Source: Desulfobacterales bacterium
GTDB taxonomy: Bacteria > Desulfobacterota > Desulfobacteria > Desulfobacterales > JAFDCJ01
NCBI GenBank assembly: GCA_029939875.1
Contig: JAOZSC010000013.1
Coordinates: 1-12,088 of the forward strand
Direction of reading: 5' to 3'
Length of the DNA: 12,088 nucleotides
Below are positions 1-6,953 of the stretch, one piece after another. The notes under the pieces are model-generated. The model had not been told where the DNA came from. It was given only the letters and a program-made list of their open reading frames with translations, and did no database searches. Position 1 is the stretch's first letter; every line of letters begins with the position of its first letter. The translations under genes and the position numbers were made by a program.

Positions 1-975
1 AAAGTCTACTTTCGCAGTGACGAGGAACTGGCGCGCGCCGTGGACGGAGCCAGTTTTGAGGTGCGACGGGAGGAAACCGTGTGCCTGGTGGGAGAATCCG
101 GCTGCGGCAAAACCGTTTCCGCACTGAGTATCATGGGCCTGGTGCCAAGGTCGCCGGGAGAAATTGTCGGCGGTAAAATTATCTTTGACGGTCAGCATAT
201 CCTCGAAATCGATGAAGAGGCGCTGCAGAAAATCCGCGGCAACCGGATCGCCATGGTTTTCCAGGAGCCGTTAACCTCCTTGAATCCGGTGTTTCCCATT
301 GGAGATCAAATTGCAGAGGTCATTGAAATCCATGAATCCGTACCCCAACAGGAAATTAAGCGCCGCTGCCTTCAACTGCTCAAAGATGTGGGCCTTTCGT
401 CCCCCGAGCAGCGAATCAGCGATTACCCCCACCAGTTGAGCGGCGGGCAACGCCAGCGCGTCATGATCGCCATGGCCCTGGCCTGCACCCCCGACTTGAT
501 CATCGCCGATGAGCCCACCACCGCACTGGATGTCACCGTGCAGGCCCAGATATTGCGACTGCTGGCGAATCTCCAACAAAAACACGCCATGTCGGTGCTT
601 TACATCACCCACGATCTGTCAGTGGTTTCCCAGGTGGCCGATCGGGTTTTTGTCATGTATGCCGGTGTCATGGCCGAGCAGGGAAGCAAGGATCATATCT
701 TTCGCCAGGCCCGGCATCCCTATACCCGGGCCCTGCTGGCCTCTCTGCCGCACCGCAGCAAACGCGGCCAGCGGCTGTACAGCATTCCGGGCAGCGTTCC
801 CAATCCGGCATATAAACCGACAGGCTGTCCTTTTCATCCCCGCTGTTCCCTGGCTACACAGCAATGCCGCAAGCAGTTTCCGCAGTTGTGCGATTACGGC
901 GACGGCCACCTGGCTCGCTGCCCGGTGGTCTTTGATCAGCATATGGATAAAATAGAACCGCAAGAAGAATCTTAA
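1..975 (+). CDS. dppD: Dipeptide/oligopeptide ABC transporter ATP-binding protein, DppD type (5' partial)
   Basis: Cytoplasmic ATPase that would power a dipeptide/oligopeptide importer together with the next gene. The frame is open from base 1, and [16 protein letters not shown] before the GTG at 40 matches the conserved N-terminus of DppD/OppD. The true start is therefore just outside the window, with roughly 5-15 residues missing. Visible motifs: Walker A GESGCGKT (bases about 91-114), Q-loop VFQEP (about 256-270), signature LSGGQRQR (436-459), Walker B with ADEPTTALD (about 505-531), and H-loop ITHD (about 604-615). The C-terminus is the oligo_HPY extension ([12 protein letters not shown]). 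After it come four cysteines spaced as [11 protein letters not shown] and ARC, which some DppD/DppF/OppD proteins use to hold an iron-sulfur cluster. The stop at 973-975 is 15 bases before dppF, so the two are probably co-transcribed. The permease and binding-protein genes should lie upstream. Family assignment is firm; the exact peptide specificity cannot be read. Confidence 0.93.
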   Translation, partial: KVYFRSDEELARAVDGASFEVRREETVCLVGESGCGKTVSALSIMGLVPRSPGEIVGGKIIFDGQHILEIDEEALQKIRGNRIAMVFQEPLTSLNPVFPIGDQIAEVIEIHESVPQQEIKRRCLQLLKDVGLSSPEQRISDYPHQLSGGQRQRVMIAMALACTPDLIIADEPTTALDVTVQAQILRLLANLQQKHAMSVLYITHDLSVVSQVADRVFVMYAGVMAEQGSKDHIFRQARHPYTRALLASLPHRSKRGQRLYSIPGSVPNPAYKPTGCPFHPRCSLATQQCRKQFPQLCDYGDGHLARCPVVFDQHMDKIEPQEES

Positions 976-990
976 AAATAAAGTTTTTGC

Positions 991-1992
991 ATGATGACAT
1001 TAATTGACTCAAATCATAATTTCATCCTGGAAGTCAGCGGTCTGAAAAAATACTTTCCGATTCGAAGGGGGTTTTTCCAGCGTGAGGCCGGCCGGACAAC
1101 AGCCGTCGAAGACGTCTCGTTTCAAATCGCAAGAGGAAAAACCCTCGGGCTGGTGGGCGAGAGCGGCTGCGGCAAAACCACGGTGGCCCGCTTAATTCTG
1201 AAACTGCTAAAAACCGATGGCGGTAAAATACTTTTCAGAGGAACCGACATTACCGCACTGACCGAAAAAGAGATGAAGCCTTTGCGCCGCCAGATACAGA
1301 TCATTTTCCAGGATCCTTACGGTTCCCTGAACCCGCGGATGACCGTCGGACAAACCCTGATAGAAGGCCTTCAGGTAGGCGGTTTTCGTGCGGGCGCTCA
1401 GCGCGACAAACAGCTCGAAAAAATGCTGCAAATGGTGGGTCTTTCAGCACGCAGCACAGATCGCTATCCTCACGAATTTTCCGGTGGACAGCGCCAGCGC
1501 ATCTGCATTGCCCGGGCGTTGAGCGTCAACCCGGCATTAATAATATGCGACGAGCCGGTATCAGCGCTGGATGTCTCCATCCAGGCCCAGATTATCAACC
1601 TGCTAAAGGATCTACAGGATCAGCTGGGATTAAGTTACCTGTTCATTTCCCACGATCTCAATGTGGTGGGATACCTGTGCACCGAAGTGGCGGTCATGTA
1701 CAAAGGCCACATCATGGAATCTGCACCCACCGATGAACTCTTTGACCATCCCCGCCACCCATACACCCACTTGCTGTTCTCGGCGGCGCCGGATCTTGCG
1801 ACTGACAAGAGCCGGCCTGTGATGCAGTTCGTCGATGATGCACCGGACACCCCGGAACCCGCGGTTGGATGCTGCTTTCGGCATAAATGTCCATTGAGTG
1901 AACCCCGCTGCCAGAATGCAGCGCAACGCCTGGAAACAGTGGCCGAAAAACACCTGGTGCGATGCTGGAAAGCTGCGCAAAACAGCGTATAA
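991..1992 (+). CDS. dppF: Dipeptide/oligopeptide ABC transporter ATP-binding protein, DppF type
   Basis: Second ATPase of the peptide importer, expected to pair with the upstream DppD-like protein beneath two permeases. It is 333 residues, the usual DppF/OppF length. Motifs in order: Walker A GESGCGKT (residues 56-63), Q-loop IIFQDP (Q107) followed by GSLNPRMTVG, signature FSGGQRQR (163-170), Walker B LIICDEPVSALD (183-194), H-loop SHD (H221), and the oligo_HPY tail from HPYTHLLFSAAP (about 256). The end carries Cys294/295, Cys300, Cys307 and Cys325, a four-cysteine pattern like that of its partner. Two ATGs in tandem (991, 994) are possible starts. No good Shine-Dalgarno precedes them, so translational coupling to dppD across the 15-base gap is likely. 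It ends in tandem stops (TAATAA) and is followed by a possible terminator, which fits the last gene of a dpp operon. OppF is the alternative name; substrate specificity lies in the unseen binding protein. Confidence 0.93.
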   Translation: MMTLIDSNHNFILEVSGLKKYFPIRRGFFQREAGRTTAVEDVSFQIARGKTLGLVGESGCGKTTVARLILKLLKTDGGKILFRGTDITALTEKEMKPLRRQIQIIFQDPYGSLNPRMTVGQTLIEGLQVGGFRAGAQRDKQLEKMLQMVGLSARSTDRYPHEFSGGQRQRICIARALSVNPALIICDEPVSALDVSIQAQIINLLKDLQDQLGLSYLFISHDLNVVGYLCTEVAVMYKGHIMESAPTDELFDHPRHPYTHLLFSAAPDLATDKSRPVMQFVDDAPDTPEPAVGCCFRHKCPLSEPRCQNAAQRLETVAEKHLVRCWKAAQNSV

Positions 1993-1998
1993 TAAGGT

Positions 1999-2025
1999 CC
2001 GCCTCCGACGGAGCGATTTTATTAA
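1999..2025 (+). terminator. Possible Rho-independent terminator after dppF
   Basis: Just after the tandem stops of dppF, CGCCTCCGACGGAGCG (2000-2015) can fold into a six-pair GC-rich stem with one bulged C and a three-base loop (GAC). ATTTTATT follows. The short stem and interrupted T-run make it a weak terminator, but its position at the end of the dpp operon fits. Not verified by folding. Confidence 0.4.
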
Positions 2026-2121
2026 AATAAAAAAGCAACGGTTACCAATACATTCACATACTGAGTTTCATGCTGGAGATACCTGGCATTTATTAAAAAA
2101 GACGGCAGCGACGCCTCAACT

Positions 2122-2136
2122 TTAGGCACTTTCCGG
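2122..2136 (+). repeat. Copy 1 of intergenic repeat TTAGGCACTTTCCGG
   Basis: Fifteen bases identical to 9427-9441, both in leader regions about 26-34 bases before a gene start. Looser similarity extends upstream (GGCATTT and GGCAG occur before each copy at different spacings), suggesting a dispersed intergenic repeat. Function unknown. Confidence 0.5.
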
Positions 2137-2146
2137 TTTTAAGATT

Positions 2147-2152
2147 AAGGAG
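2147..2152 (+). promoter_or_regulatory. Ribosome binding site that decides a TTG start
   Basis: AAGGAG lies 10 bases before TTG 2163 and 14 bases before the out-of-frame ATG at 2167. The ATG opens only a six-codon ORF ending at 2187, whereas the TTG opens the 401-residue peptidase. The site therefore supports the TTG. Confidence 0.6.
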
Positions 2153-2162
2153 CCGCATTATC

Positions 2163-3368
2163 TTGTATGACTACAACACTCACTTGAATGTCCCCAAAAC
2201 TGAGCTTGATCGCCGTTTTGACCGGCTGAAAAAACATCTGGCAAAAAACAATGTGGATGCCGCCCTGATATTGCAGCGCACCGACCTGTACTATTTCAGC
2301 GGTACGATCCAGCAGGCCCATCTTTACCTTCCGGTCGAGGGCCCGCCGCTGCTGATGGTCAATAAAAGCACCCAACGGGCCATGGCCGAATCGGCCATCG
2401 GGCAGATCGTGCATCTTGACAGTCCGAAAAACATCCCGGACGTTCTCAAGGCCGGCGGGCATGCCGTCCCCGAAGTTCTGGGCCTGGAACTGGATGTTTT
2501 ACCGGCCAATCTTTTTTTTACCTACCAGCGTCTTTTCCCCGGCACCCGGATTGTGGACATATCCCATGCCATCCGGCTGATACGCTCTGTCAAATCCCCC
2601 CGGGAACTGGCCCTCATGCGCCGGGCAGCGGAGTTGTCAGACCGGGTCGCCGGCTGCGTACCGGACCTGCTGCGCGAAGGAATGAGTGAGCTGGAACTGG
2701 CTGGCAAAATTGAAGCCGAGGCCAGACGACTGGGCCACCAGGGGATGGTCCGAATGCGCCTGTGGGGCAGTGAGATGTTTTACGGCCACCTGCTGTCCGG
2801 TCCCTCCGGGGCTGTACCAAGCTTTTTGTCTTCCCCCACCGGCGGAAGCGGTGCCAGCCCGGCGGTGGCCCAGGGGCCCGGGTTTAAAACCATCCAGCGT
2901 CATGAACCGGTGCTGGTGGATTACATGTTTGCCTATAACGGATACCTTTCTGACCATGCCCGCATTTTTTCCCTGGGGGCTCTTCCGGATGATCTGATTG
3001 CGGCCCATGCGGCCATGCTCGAAATCCAGCAGATGGTCAAGGAGTTGGCCAGACCGGGTGTGCGCTCCGGTGAACTTTACGACCGTGCCCTGGAAAAAAC
3101 AAAAGCGCTTGGCTATGGTGATCATTTCATGGGAGTGGGCCCTGAGCGCATCCGCTTCGTGGGTCACGGCATCGGACTGGAGGTGGACGAATACCCCTTT
3201 CTGGCTGCCGATCAGAAGCTGGAGTTACAGCCGGGCATGACCGTGGCCCTGGAGCCCAAACTGATCTTTCCGGACAAAGGGGTGGTGGGCATCGAAAACA
3301 CCCACGTGGTGACAAAAGACGGGCTGGAGCAGCTGGGAAAATTCCCGGAAGACGTAATCGTTATTTAG
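2163..3368 (+). CDS. M24-family metallopeptidase (Xaa-Pro dipeptidase/aminopeptidase type)
   Basis: A 401-residue cytoplasmic protein with the creatinase-like N-domain (about 15-140) and the pita-bread M24 domain (about 150-390). Family members cleave Xaa-Pro bonds or dipeptides using two metal ions. All five expected metal ligands are visible: D253 (VLVDYM), D264 (LSDHARIF), H335 (GHGIGLEVDE), E364 (VALEPK) and E378 (GIENTH). H209 in YGHLLSG matches another active-site histidine. One departure is clear: seven residues after H335, where aminopeptidase P and prolidase normally have His (LxVHE/D), this protein has D342. The substrate or mechanism may thus differ, so Xaa-Pro specificity is only inferred. 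The TTG start is chosen because AAGGAG sits 10 bases upstream and the nearby ATG is out of frame. It follows the dpp genes after 170 bases, so processing of imported peptides is a natural role. Confidence 0.88.
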   Translation: MYDYNTHLNVPKTELDRRFDRLKKHLAKNNVDAALILQRTDLYYFSGTIQQAHLYLPVEGPPLLMVNKSTQRAMAESAIGQIVHLDSPKNIPDVLKAGGHAVPEVLGLELDVLPANLFFTYQRLFPGTRIVDISHAIRLIRSVKSPRELALMRRAAELSDRVAGCVPDLLREGMSELELAGKIEAEARRLGHQGMVRMRLWGSEMFYGHLLSGPSGAVPSFLSSPTGGSGASPAVAQGPGFKTIQRHEPVLVDYMFAYNGYLSDHARIFSLGALPDDLIAAHAAMLEIQQMVKELARPGVRSGELYDRALEKTKALGYGDHFMGVGPERIRFVGHGIGLEVDEYPFLAADQKLELQPGMTVALEPKLIFPDKGVVGIENTHVVTKDGLEQLGKFPEDVIVI

Positions 3369-3623
3369 AAAATACAGGAAGGGTCCAAGGGGCCAGGGAT
3401 TCCAGGGTTCAAGTGACCCGTCATAAAACAAGCGGATAAATTGGAGAAGAAACTGTTTTTCTTTGACTCCCACCAATTTTAGCAGAACTTCCTATTTTTC
3501 CGTATTGACACCCTGCCGGTTTTTGCGTAAGAAACATATTTTTAACATCTGGCTTTCAGTCCACCCGTTTGAGCAGCGCAACAACAACCAAGAATTCGGC
3601 AGAAGCTTAGCGTTCTTTTATAA
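3369..3623. other. Intergenic region without an intact gene
   Basis: No coding region with a start and plausible composition is seen here. It begins with an irregular AGGG-rich repeat (about 3379-3413), then a possible AT-rich hairpin (3438-3479), then non-coding-looking sequence. It contains TTGACA at 3505-3510 without a good -10, and ends at a TATAAT (3619-3624) that may be a promoter element. It runs into the permease remnant, so some of it may be unrecognisably decayed transporter DNA. Confidence 0.6.
3438..3480 (+). terminator. Weak terminator-like hairpin downstream of the M24 gene
   Basis: AAATTGG (3438-3444) pairs with CCAATTT (3473-3479). Inside, AAGAAA can pair with TTTCTT around a CTGTT loop, giving a two-part hairpin ending in TTTT. 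The stems are AT-rich, so intrinsic termination is uncertain. Confidence 0.25.
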
Positions 3624-3624
3624 T
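3596..3624 (+). promoter_or_regulatory. Candidate sigma-70-type promoter for the glutamate-synthase-like gene
   Basis: A perfect TATAAT (3619-3624) is preceded, with a 17-base spacer, by TCGGCA (3596-3601), four of six matches to TTGACA. Transcription from here would run through the permease remnant as a 5' leader of about 240 bases. This is pattern matching only. Confidence 0.3.
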
Positions 3625-3853
3625 TGAAAATCAGCTCGAGCCCTTTTCTGGCCGCCTGCCTGGTGTTGGGAGCCGTCAGTGCCGCCTATCAGTCACAGAT
3701 CTTCCGTGGTGTTATTCTTTCCTTGCCGGACGGCAGTTAAAGGCAGCCAGAGTGCTGGGAATGAGTGATTTTATATCGATAACGACCATCATTCTGCGCC
3801 AGGCATTGCGGATCTCCATTCCGGCCTGGTCCAATGAATTTTCCATTTTATGA
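3624..3853 (+). pseudogene. Decayed fragment of a polar amino-acid ABC permease (HisM/GlnP family)
   Basis: Two frames join into one recognisable piece of an amino-acid permease. Bases 3633-3734 read SSSPFLAACLVLGAVSAAYQ, then SQIFRGVILSLPDG, and hit a stop at 3738-3740. Shifting by one base at 3734 continues as QLKAARVLGMSDF, then ISITTIILRQALRISIPAWS, then NEFSIL, stopping at 3851-3853. The family pattern here is AY.AEIFRGAI.S.P.GQ.EAA.ALGM with PQALR...P...N, so one base seems to have been lost from a GGCCAG. The fragment covers only the part around the permease EAA loop. The N-terminal membrane spans are absent (stop at 3621-3623), as is the end after NEFSIL. It directly abuts the ribosome binding site of the next gene. 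It is probably the scar of a lost histidine/glutamine-type transporter and was not translated into a working permease. Confidence 0.8.
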
Positions 3854-3859
3854 GAAAAC

Positions 3860-3866
3860 AAGGAGG
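3860..3866 (+). promoter_or_regulatory. Strong ribosome binding site fixing the start at 3873
   Basis: AAGGAGG lies six bases before ATG 3873, an ideal spacing. It lies inside any reading from the in-frame ATG at 3834, which itself sits in the permease remnant and has no such site, so 3873 is the start. Confidence 0.85.
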
Positions 3867-3872
3867 AGAACT

Positions 3873-5456
3873 ATGAACCTGAGTCGACCAAACGCTAATG
3901 ACGCTCTTCAGACCAGAAACCGTTCGCGCGACATCGCTCCCCAATCGGGTATTTGCAGCCGATGTATCGATGGCTGCAAGGGAAATTGCGATCTGTTCAA
4001 AGCGACTTTTCGTGGAAGGGAGCTCCTTTACCCACAGCCGTTTGGAAGCATTACCGCCGGTGCCGACAAGGACTACCCGGTGGATTATTCCCATTTAAAT
4101 ATCATGGGGTATGCTCTGGGGGCCAAGGGCGTCGAAGCCGACCCTGATAAAGCCACCTTTCCCAATGTCGATACGCAAACCTCATACGGTGTTACCGACA
4201 AAGTCAAAATGAAAGTGCCGATATTCACCGGTGCCCTCGGCAGTACGGACATTGCGCGCAAGAATTGGAAGCACTTTGCCATTGGCGCTGCCATCAGTGG
4301 CATCAGCCTGGTATGCGGCGAAAATGTGTGTGGCATTGATCCCGAACTAGAGCTTGACAGCAACGGCAAGATTAAAAAATCACCGGAAATGGATCGCCGG
4401 GTGGCGGAATATCGCCGCTACCATGAAGGCTATGGCGATATTCTTGTTCAGATGAATGTTGAAGACACCCGCAACGGGGTCGCCGAATATGTCATCGATA
4501 AACTCGGGGTGGAAACCATTGAGCTGAAATGGGGCCAGGGCGCCAAGTGCATTGGCGGAGAAATCAAGGTCAACTCCCTGGAAAGGGCGATCCAGTTGAA
4601 AAAACGCGGCTATATCGTCACCCCGGATCCGGAAGATCACGCCCATCAGGCAGCTTTTAAGGCGGGTCCGTTGAAACAGTTCGAACGGCACTCACGCCTC
4701 GGATTTGTGGATCAGCAAGGGTTTATGAACGAGGTGGAGCGGTTGCGCAGACTTGGCGCCAAACGAGTTACCCTGAAAACCGGTGCTTATCCGATGCGTG
4801 AACTGGCCATGGCCATCCGCTGGTCCAGCGACGCCGGAATTGATCTTTTGACCATCGACGGAGCGCCGGGGGGCACCGGCATGAGTCCCTGGCGCATGAT
4901 GACCGAGTGGGGAGTTCCATCCATTTACCTTCATTCCATGGCTTGCGAATTGAGCGATCGTCTGGCCAAAAACGGCAAACGCGTACCGGATCTCGCCTTT
5001 GCCGGCGGGTTTTCGGCTGAAGACCATGTTTTCAAGGCCCTGGCCCTCGGCGCTCCTTATTGCAAGGCGGTATGCATGGGCCGGGCGCTGATGATCCCGG
5101 GCATGGTCGGAAAAAATGCGGAAAAATGGCTGCGCGATGAAGATGGCGGCCTGCCGCCCACTGTATCGAAATTCGGCTTCTCCAAAGAGGAAATCTTCAT
5201 GAACTATGAAGTCTTGAAAGAAAAATACGGATCCGAAGTGGACACATTGCCGTTGGGTGCCATCGGGCTCTACAACGTGACCGATAAAATCAAAGTCGGG
5301 CTTCAGCAGCTGATGGCCGGATCACGCAACTGGGAAGTCGAATATATCAGCCGCGACGACCTGTTCTGCCTGACCGAGGAATGTGCCAAAATCACCAATA
5401 TCAAATACGTGATGGATGCCTTTCGGGAGGAAGCCCTGGAAATAATAGATGCTTAA
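3873..5456 (+). CDS. FMN-binding glutamate-synthase-family protein, short form
   Basis: A 527-residue cytoplasmic flavoprotein of the GltB central/FMN-domain family (COG0069 type), a TIM barrel that in true GOGAT makes glutamate from 2-oxoglutarate and ammonia. Recognisable parts: ELKWGQGAKCIGGE (217-230), matching the GltB K.SQGAK..EGG region with Ser replaced by Gly; TIDGAPGGTGMSPWRMMTEW (327-346), matching HDGGTGASP; and the FMN-phosphate segment AFAGGFSAEDHVFKALALGA (375-394). The glutaminase domain and C-terminal beta-helix of GltB are absent. So is the CX5CX4C loop for the 3Fe-4S cluster: the equivalent region reads AVCMGRALMIPG. Instead the N-terminus carries C28, C31, C35 and C39 (CSRCIDGCKGNC), a likely metal or Fe-S site. 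Start chosen at 3873 from the ideal ribosome binding site. It precedes a GDH-family gene by 59 bases, and the pair is probably an operon. Actual substrate unknown. Confidence 0.85.
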   Translation: MNLSRPNANDALQTRNRSRDIAPQSGICSRCIDGCKGNCDLFKATFRGRELLYPQPFGSITAGADKDYPVDYSHLNIMGYALGAKGVEADPDKATFPNVDTQTSYGVTDKVKMKVPIFTGALGSTDIARKNWKHFAIGAAISGISLVCGENVCGIDPELELDSNGKIKKSPEMDRRVAEYRRYHEGYGDILVQMNVEDTRNGVAEYVIDKLGVETIELKWGQGAKCIGGEIKVNSLERAIQLKKRGYIVTPDPEDHAHQAAFKAGPLKQFERHSRLGFVDQQGFMNEVERLRRLGAKRVTLKTGAYPMRELAMAIRWSSDAGIDLLTIDGAPGGTGMSPWRMMTEWGVPSIYLHSMACELSDRLAKNGKRVPDLAFAGGFSAEDHVFKALALGAPYCKAVCMGRALMIPGMVGKNAEKWLRDEDGGLPPTVSKFGFSKEEIFMNYEVLKEKYGSEVDTLPLGAIGLYNVTDKIKVGLQQLMAGSRNWEVEYISRDDLFCLTEECAKITNIKYVMDAFREEALEIIDA

Positions 5457-5504
5457 TTGTGACCTCTGAATTCGTGTGTCTCGATAGCCATGTTTCAAGC
5501 ATAA

Positions 5505-5510
5505 GGGAGG
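5505..5510 (+). promoter_or_regulatory. Ribosome binding site fixing the GDH-homologue start at 5516
   Basis: GGGAGG ends five bases before ATG 5516. An open frame extends upstream to 5381, but it overlaps the end of the preceding gene and lacks GDH-like sequence before MSNKIIKQLL. Confidence 0.8.
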
Positions 5511-5515
5511 TTGAC

Positions 5516-6868
5516 ATGTCAAATAAGATTATCAAGCAGCTACTGTCAAAAGATCCGGAAGAAAAAGAATTTCACCAAGCAGTACAGGAGTTCGCAGAAA
5601 GCGTAAGACCGGTTTTGGAACGCCACCCCGAATATCGCCAAATGGGTGTTTTCGAACGCATCCTGGAGCCCGAACGTGTGATTACGTTCCGGGTTCCATG
5701 GATGGATGACGAAGGATGGGTGCGGGTAAATCGCGCCTATCGCGTAGAGATGAACAGCACCATTGGGCCCTACAAGGGAGGGTTGAGATTTCACCCGTCA
5801 GTCAATCATAGCATTTTAAAATTCCTGGCCTTCGAGCAGGTCTTTAAAAACGCGCTGACCACCCTTCCCCTGGGCGGTGCCCAGGGCGGTGCCGATTTTG
5901 AACCCAAGGGAAAATCAGACAATGAAGTCATGCGGTTCTGCCAAAGTTTTATGACCGAATTGTCCCGTCACATCGGCCAGGACACCGACATTCCAGGAAG
6001 TGGTCTCGGGGTGGGCGCCAGGGAGATCGGATATCTCTTTGGTATGTACAAAAAACAGCGCAACGAATTTACCGGGGTATTGACCGGCAAAGGCCTGCAA
6101 TGGGGGGGGAGTCATATTCGCGCCGAAGCAACCGGATACGGTGTGGTCTATTTCGCAGCTGAGATGCTGGCGGCCCGCAATGACACCCTTGAAGGTAAAA
6201 CCTGCCTGGTGTCCGGTGCCGGGAATGTTGCCCAGCATACAGCCGAAAAAATCATCGAGCTGGGCGGCAAAGTGCTGACGCTTTCCGATTCATCCGGGTA
6301 CATCTATGATCCGGAAGGCATTGACGGCAAAAAACTGGCGTTTGTCAAACGCTTGAAAAATCTCAAACGCGCCCGGATCCAGGAATATGTTGATAAATAC
6401 TCCGAAACGATTTACACGGAAGTCGACACCTCTCTGGATTACAATCCATTGTGGAACCACCGGGCCGAATGCGCCTTCCCGTGCGCGGTGGAAAATGAAA
6501 TTCGAGAAAAAGATGCCTATAACCTGATCAATAATGGTATCAAAATGGTCTGTGAAGGTGCCGATATGCCAACATCGCCGCAAGCCGTCAGGATCTTCCT
6601 GGACAAAAAGCTGCTGTATGCCCCGGGAAAGGCCGCCAATGCCGGAGGAGTGGCGGTATCCGGCCTGGAGATAGCTCAAAACAGAATGCTTTTAAACTGG
6701 TCGGCCGACGAAGTGGATCAGCGTCTGCGGACCATTGTGAAAAACATTCACCAGAACTGTCTGGATGTGGCCGCGGAGTACGGCGGACCCGGCAATTACC
6801 TGGCAGGTGCGAATATCGCCGGATTTGTACGCGTGGTCGATGCCATGCTGGACCAGGGATTGGTGTAG
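5516..6868 (+). CDS. gdhA: Glutamate dehydrogenase homologue (NADP type, hexameric class) lacking both catalytic residues
   Basis: A 450-residue protein colinear with GdhA of E. coli and Clostridium symbiosum. The substrate-domain features are present: PYKGGLRFHPSVN (85-97, K87), FKNALTTLP (K111) and VSGLEIAQN (S382). So is the NADP(H)-fold motif SGAGNVA (233-239), followed by TLSDSSG. Against this, the catalytic lysine of PMGGAKGGSD is Gln (GGAQGGAD, Q123, CAG at 5882-5884), and the catalytic aspartate of VPAGDLGVG is Gly (IPGSGLGVG, G163, GGT at 6002-6004). Other normally strict motifs also differ: PCATQNE is PCAVENE (322-328), GANMPTT is GADMPTS (348-354), and IRPEATGYG is IRAEATGYG. The frame is intact and the rest well preserved, so this looks like a maintained pseudoenzyme or changed-function enzyme rather than a decaying gene. 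The symbol records family only; normal oxidative deamination is unlikely. It sits 59 bases after the glutamate-synthase-like gene. Confidence 0.9.
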   Translation: MSNKIIKQLLSKDPEEKEFHQAVQEFAESVRPVLERHPEYRQMGVFERILEPERVITFRVPWMDDEGWVRVNRAYRVEMNSTIGPYKGGLRFHPSVNHSILKFLAFEQVFKNALTTLPLGGAQGGADFEPKGKSDNEVMRFCQSFMTELSRHIGQDTDIPGSGLGVGAREIGYLFGMYKKQRNEFTGVLTGKGLQWGGSHIRAEATGYGVVYFAAEMLAARNDTLEGKTCLVSGAGNVAQHTAEKIIELGGKVLTLSDSSGYIYDPEGIDGKKLAFVKRLKNLKRARIQEYVDKYSETIYTEVDTSLDYNPLWNHRAECAFPCAVENEIREKDAYNLINNGIKMVCEGADMPTSPQAVRIFLDKKLLYAPGKAANAGGVAVSGLEIAQNRMLLNWSADEVDQRLRTIVKNIHQNCLDVAAEYGGPGNYLAGANIAGFVRVVDAMLDQGLV

Positions 6869-6929
6869 CTATCGCAAGAATGCGGGCCAAGAATTTCATG
6901 TTAAACTCTGCGCTGTGATTCAGTTTCCG

Positions 6930-6953
6930 GCGATCTCGAAAAAAATCGCTTTT
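6930..6953 (+). terminator. Possible weak terminator after the GDH homologue
   Basis: GCGAT (6930-6934) pairs with ATCGC (6945-6949) around a 10-base loop and is followed by TTTT. A five-pair stem is short for a terminator, and it overlaps the base of the next hairpin, so the two could be alternative structures. Confidence 0.25.

Noticed and set aside
2637..3167. Long minus-strand frames across the M24, binding-protein and LivG genes (for example 2637-3167, 7002-7754, 8727-9305, 11592-12053)
   Set aside because: They are mirror images of strongly supported plus-strand genes and show no recognisable family motifs or ribosome binding sites.
3505..3533. TTGACA at 3505-3510 as a promoter
   Set aside because: The element 17 bases downstream (TAAGAA) matches only half of the -10 consensus; the TATAAT at 3619-3624 is a better candidate.
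3725..3745. Programmed frameshift keeping the permease fragment functional
   Set aside because: No slippery heptamer is visible, and the fragment lacks most membrane spans and the C-terminus even when the frames are joined. Decay is simpler.
3834..3872. In-frame ATG extending the glutamate-synthase-like protein by 13 residues
   Set aside because: It lies within the permease remnant, has no ribosome binding site, and would place the ideal AAGGAGG of ATG 3873 inside the coding region.
5381..5515. 45-codon N-terminal extension of the GDH homologue
   Set aside because: It overlaps the end of the preceding gene, has no GDH-family sequence, and ATG 5516 has a GGGAGG five bases upstream.
5516..6868. 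GDH homologue as an ordinary pseudogene
   Set aside because: There is no stop or frameshift in 450 codons, a good ribosome binding site, and strong preservation of fold and binding motifs. Only selected active-site positions are changed.
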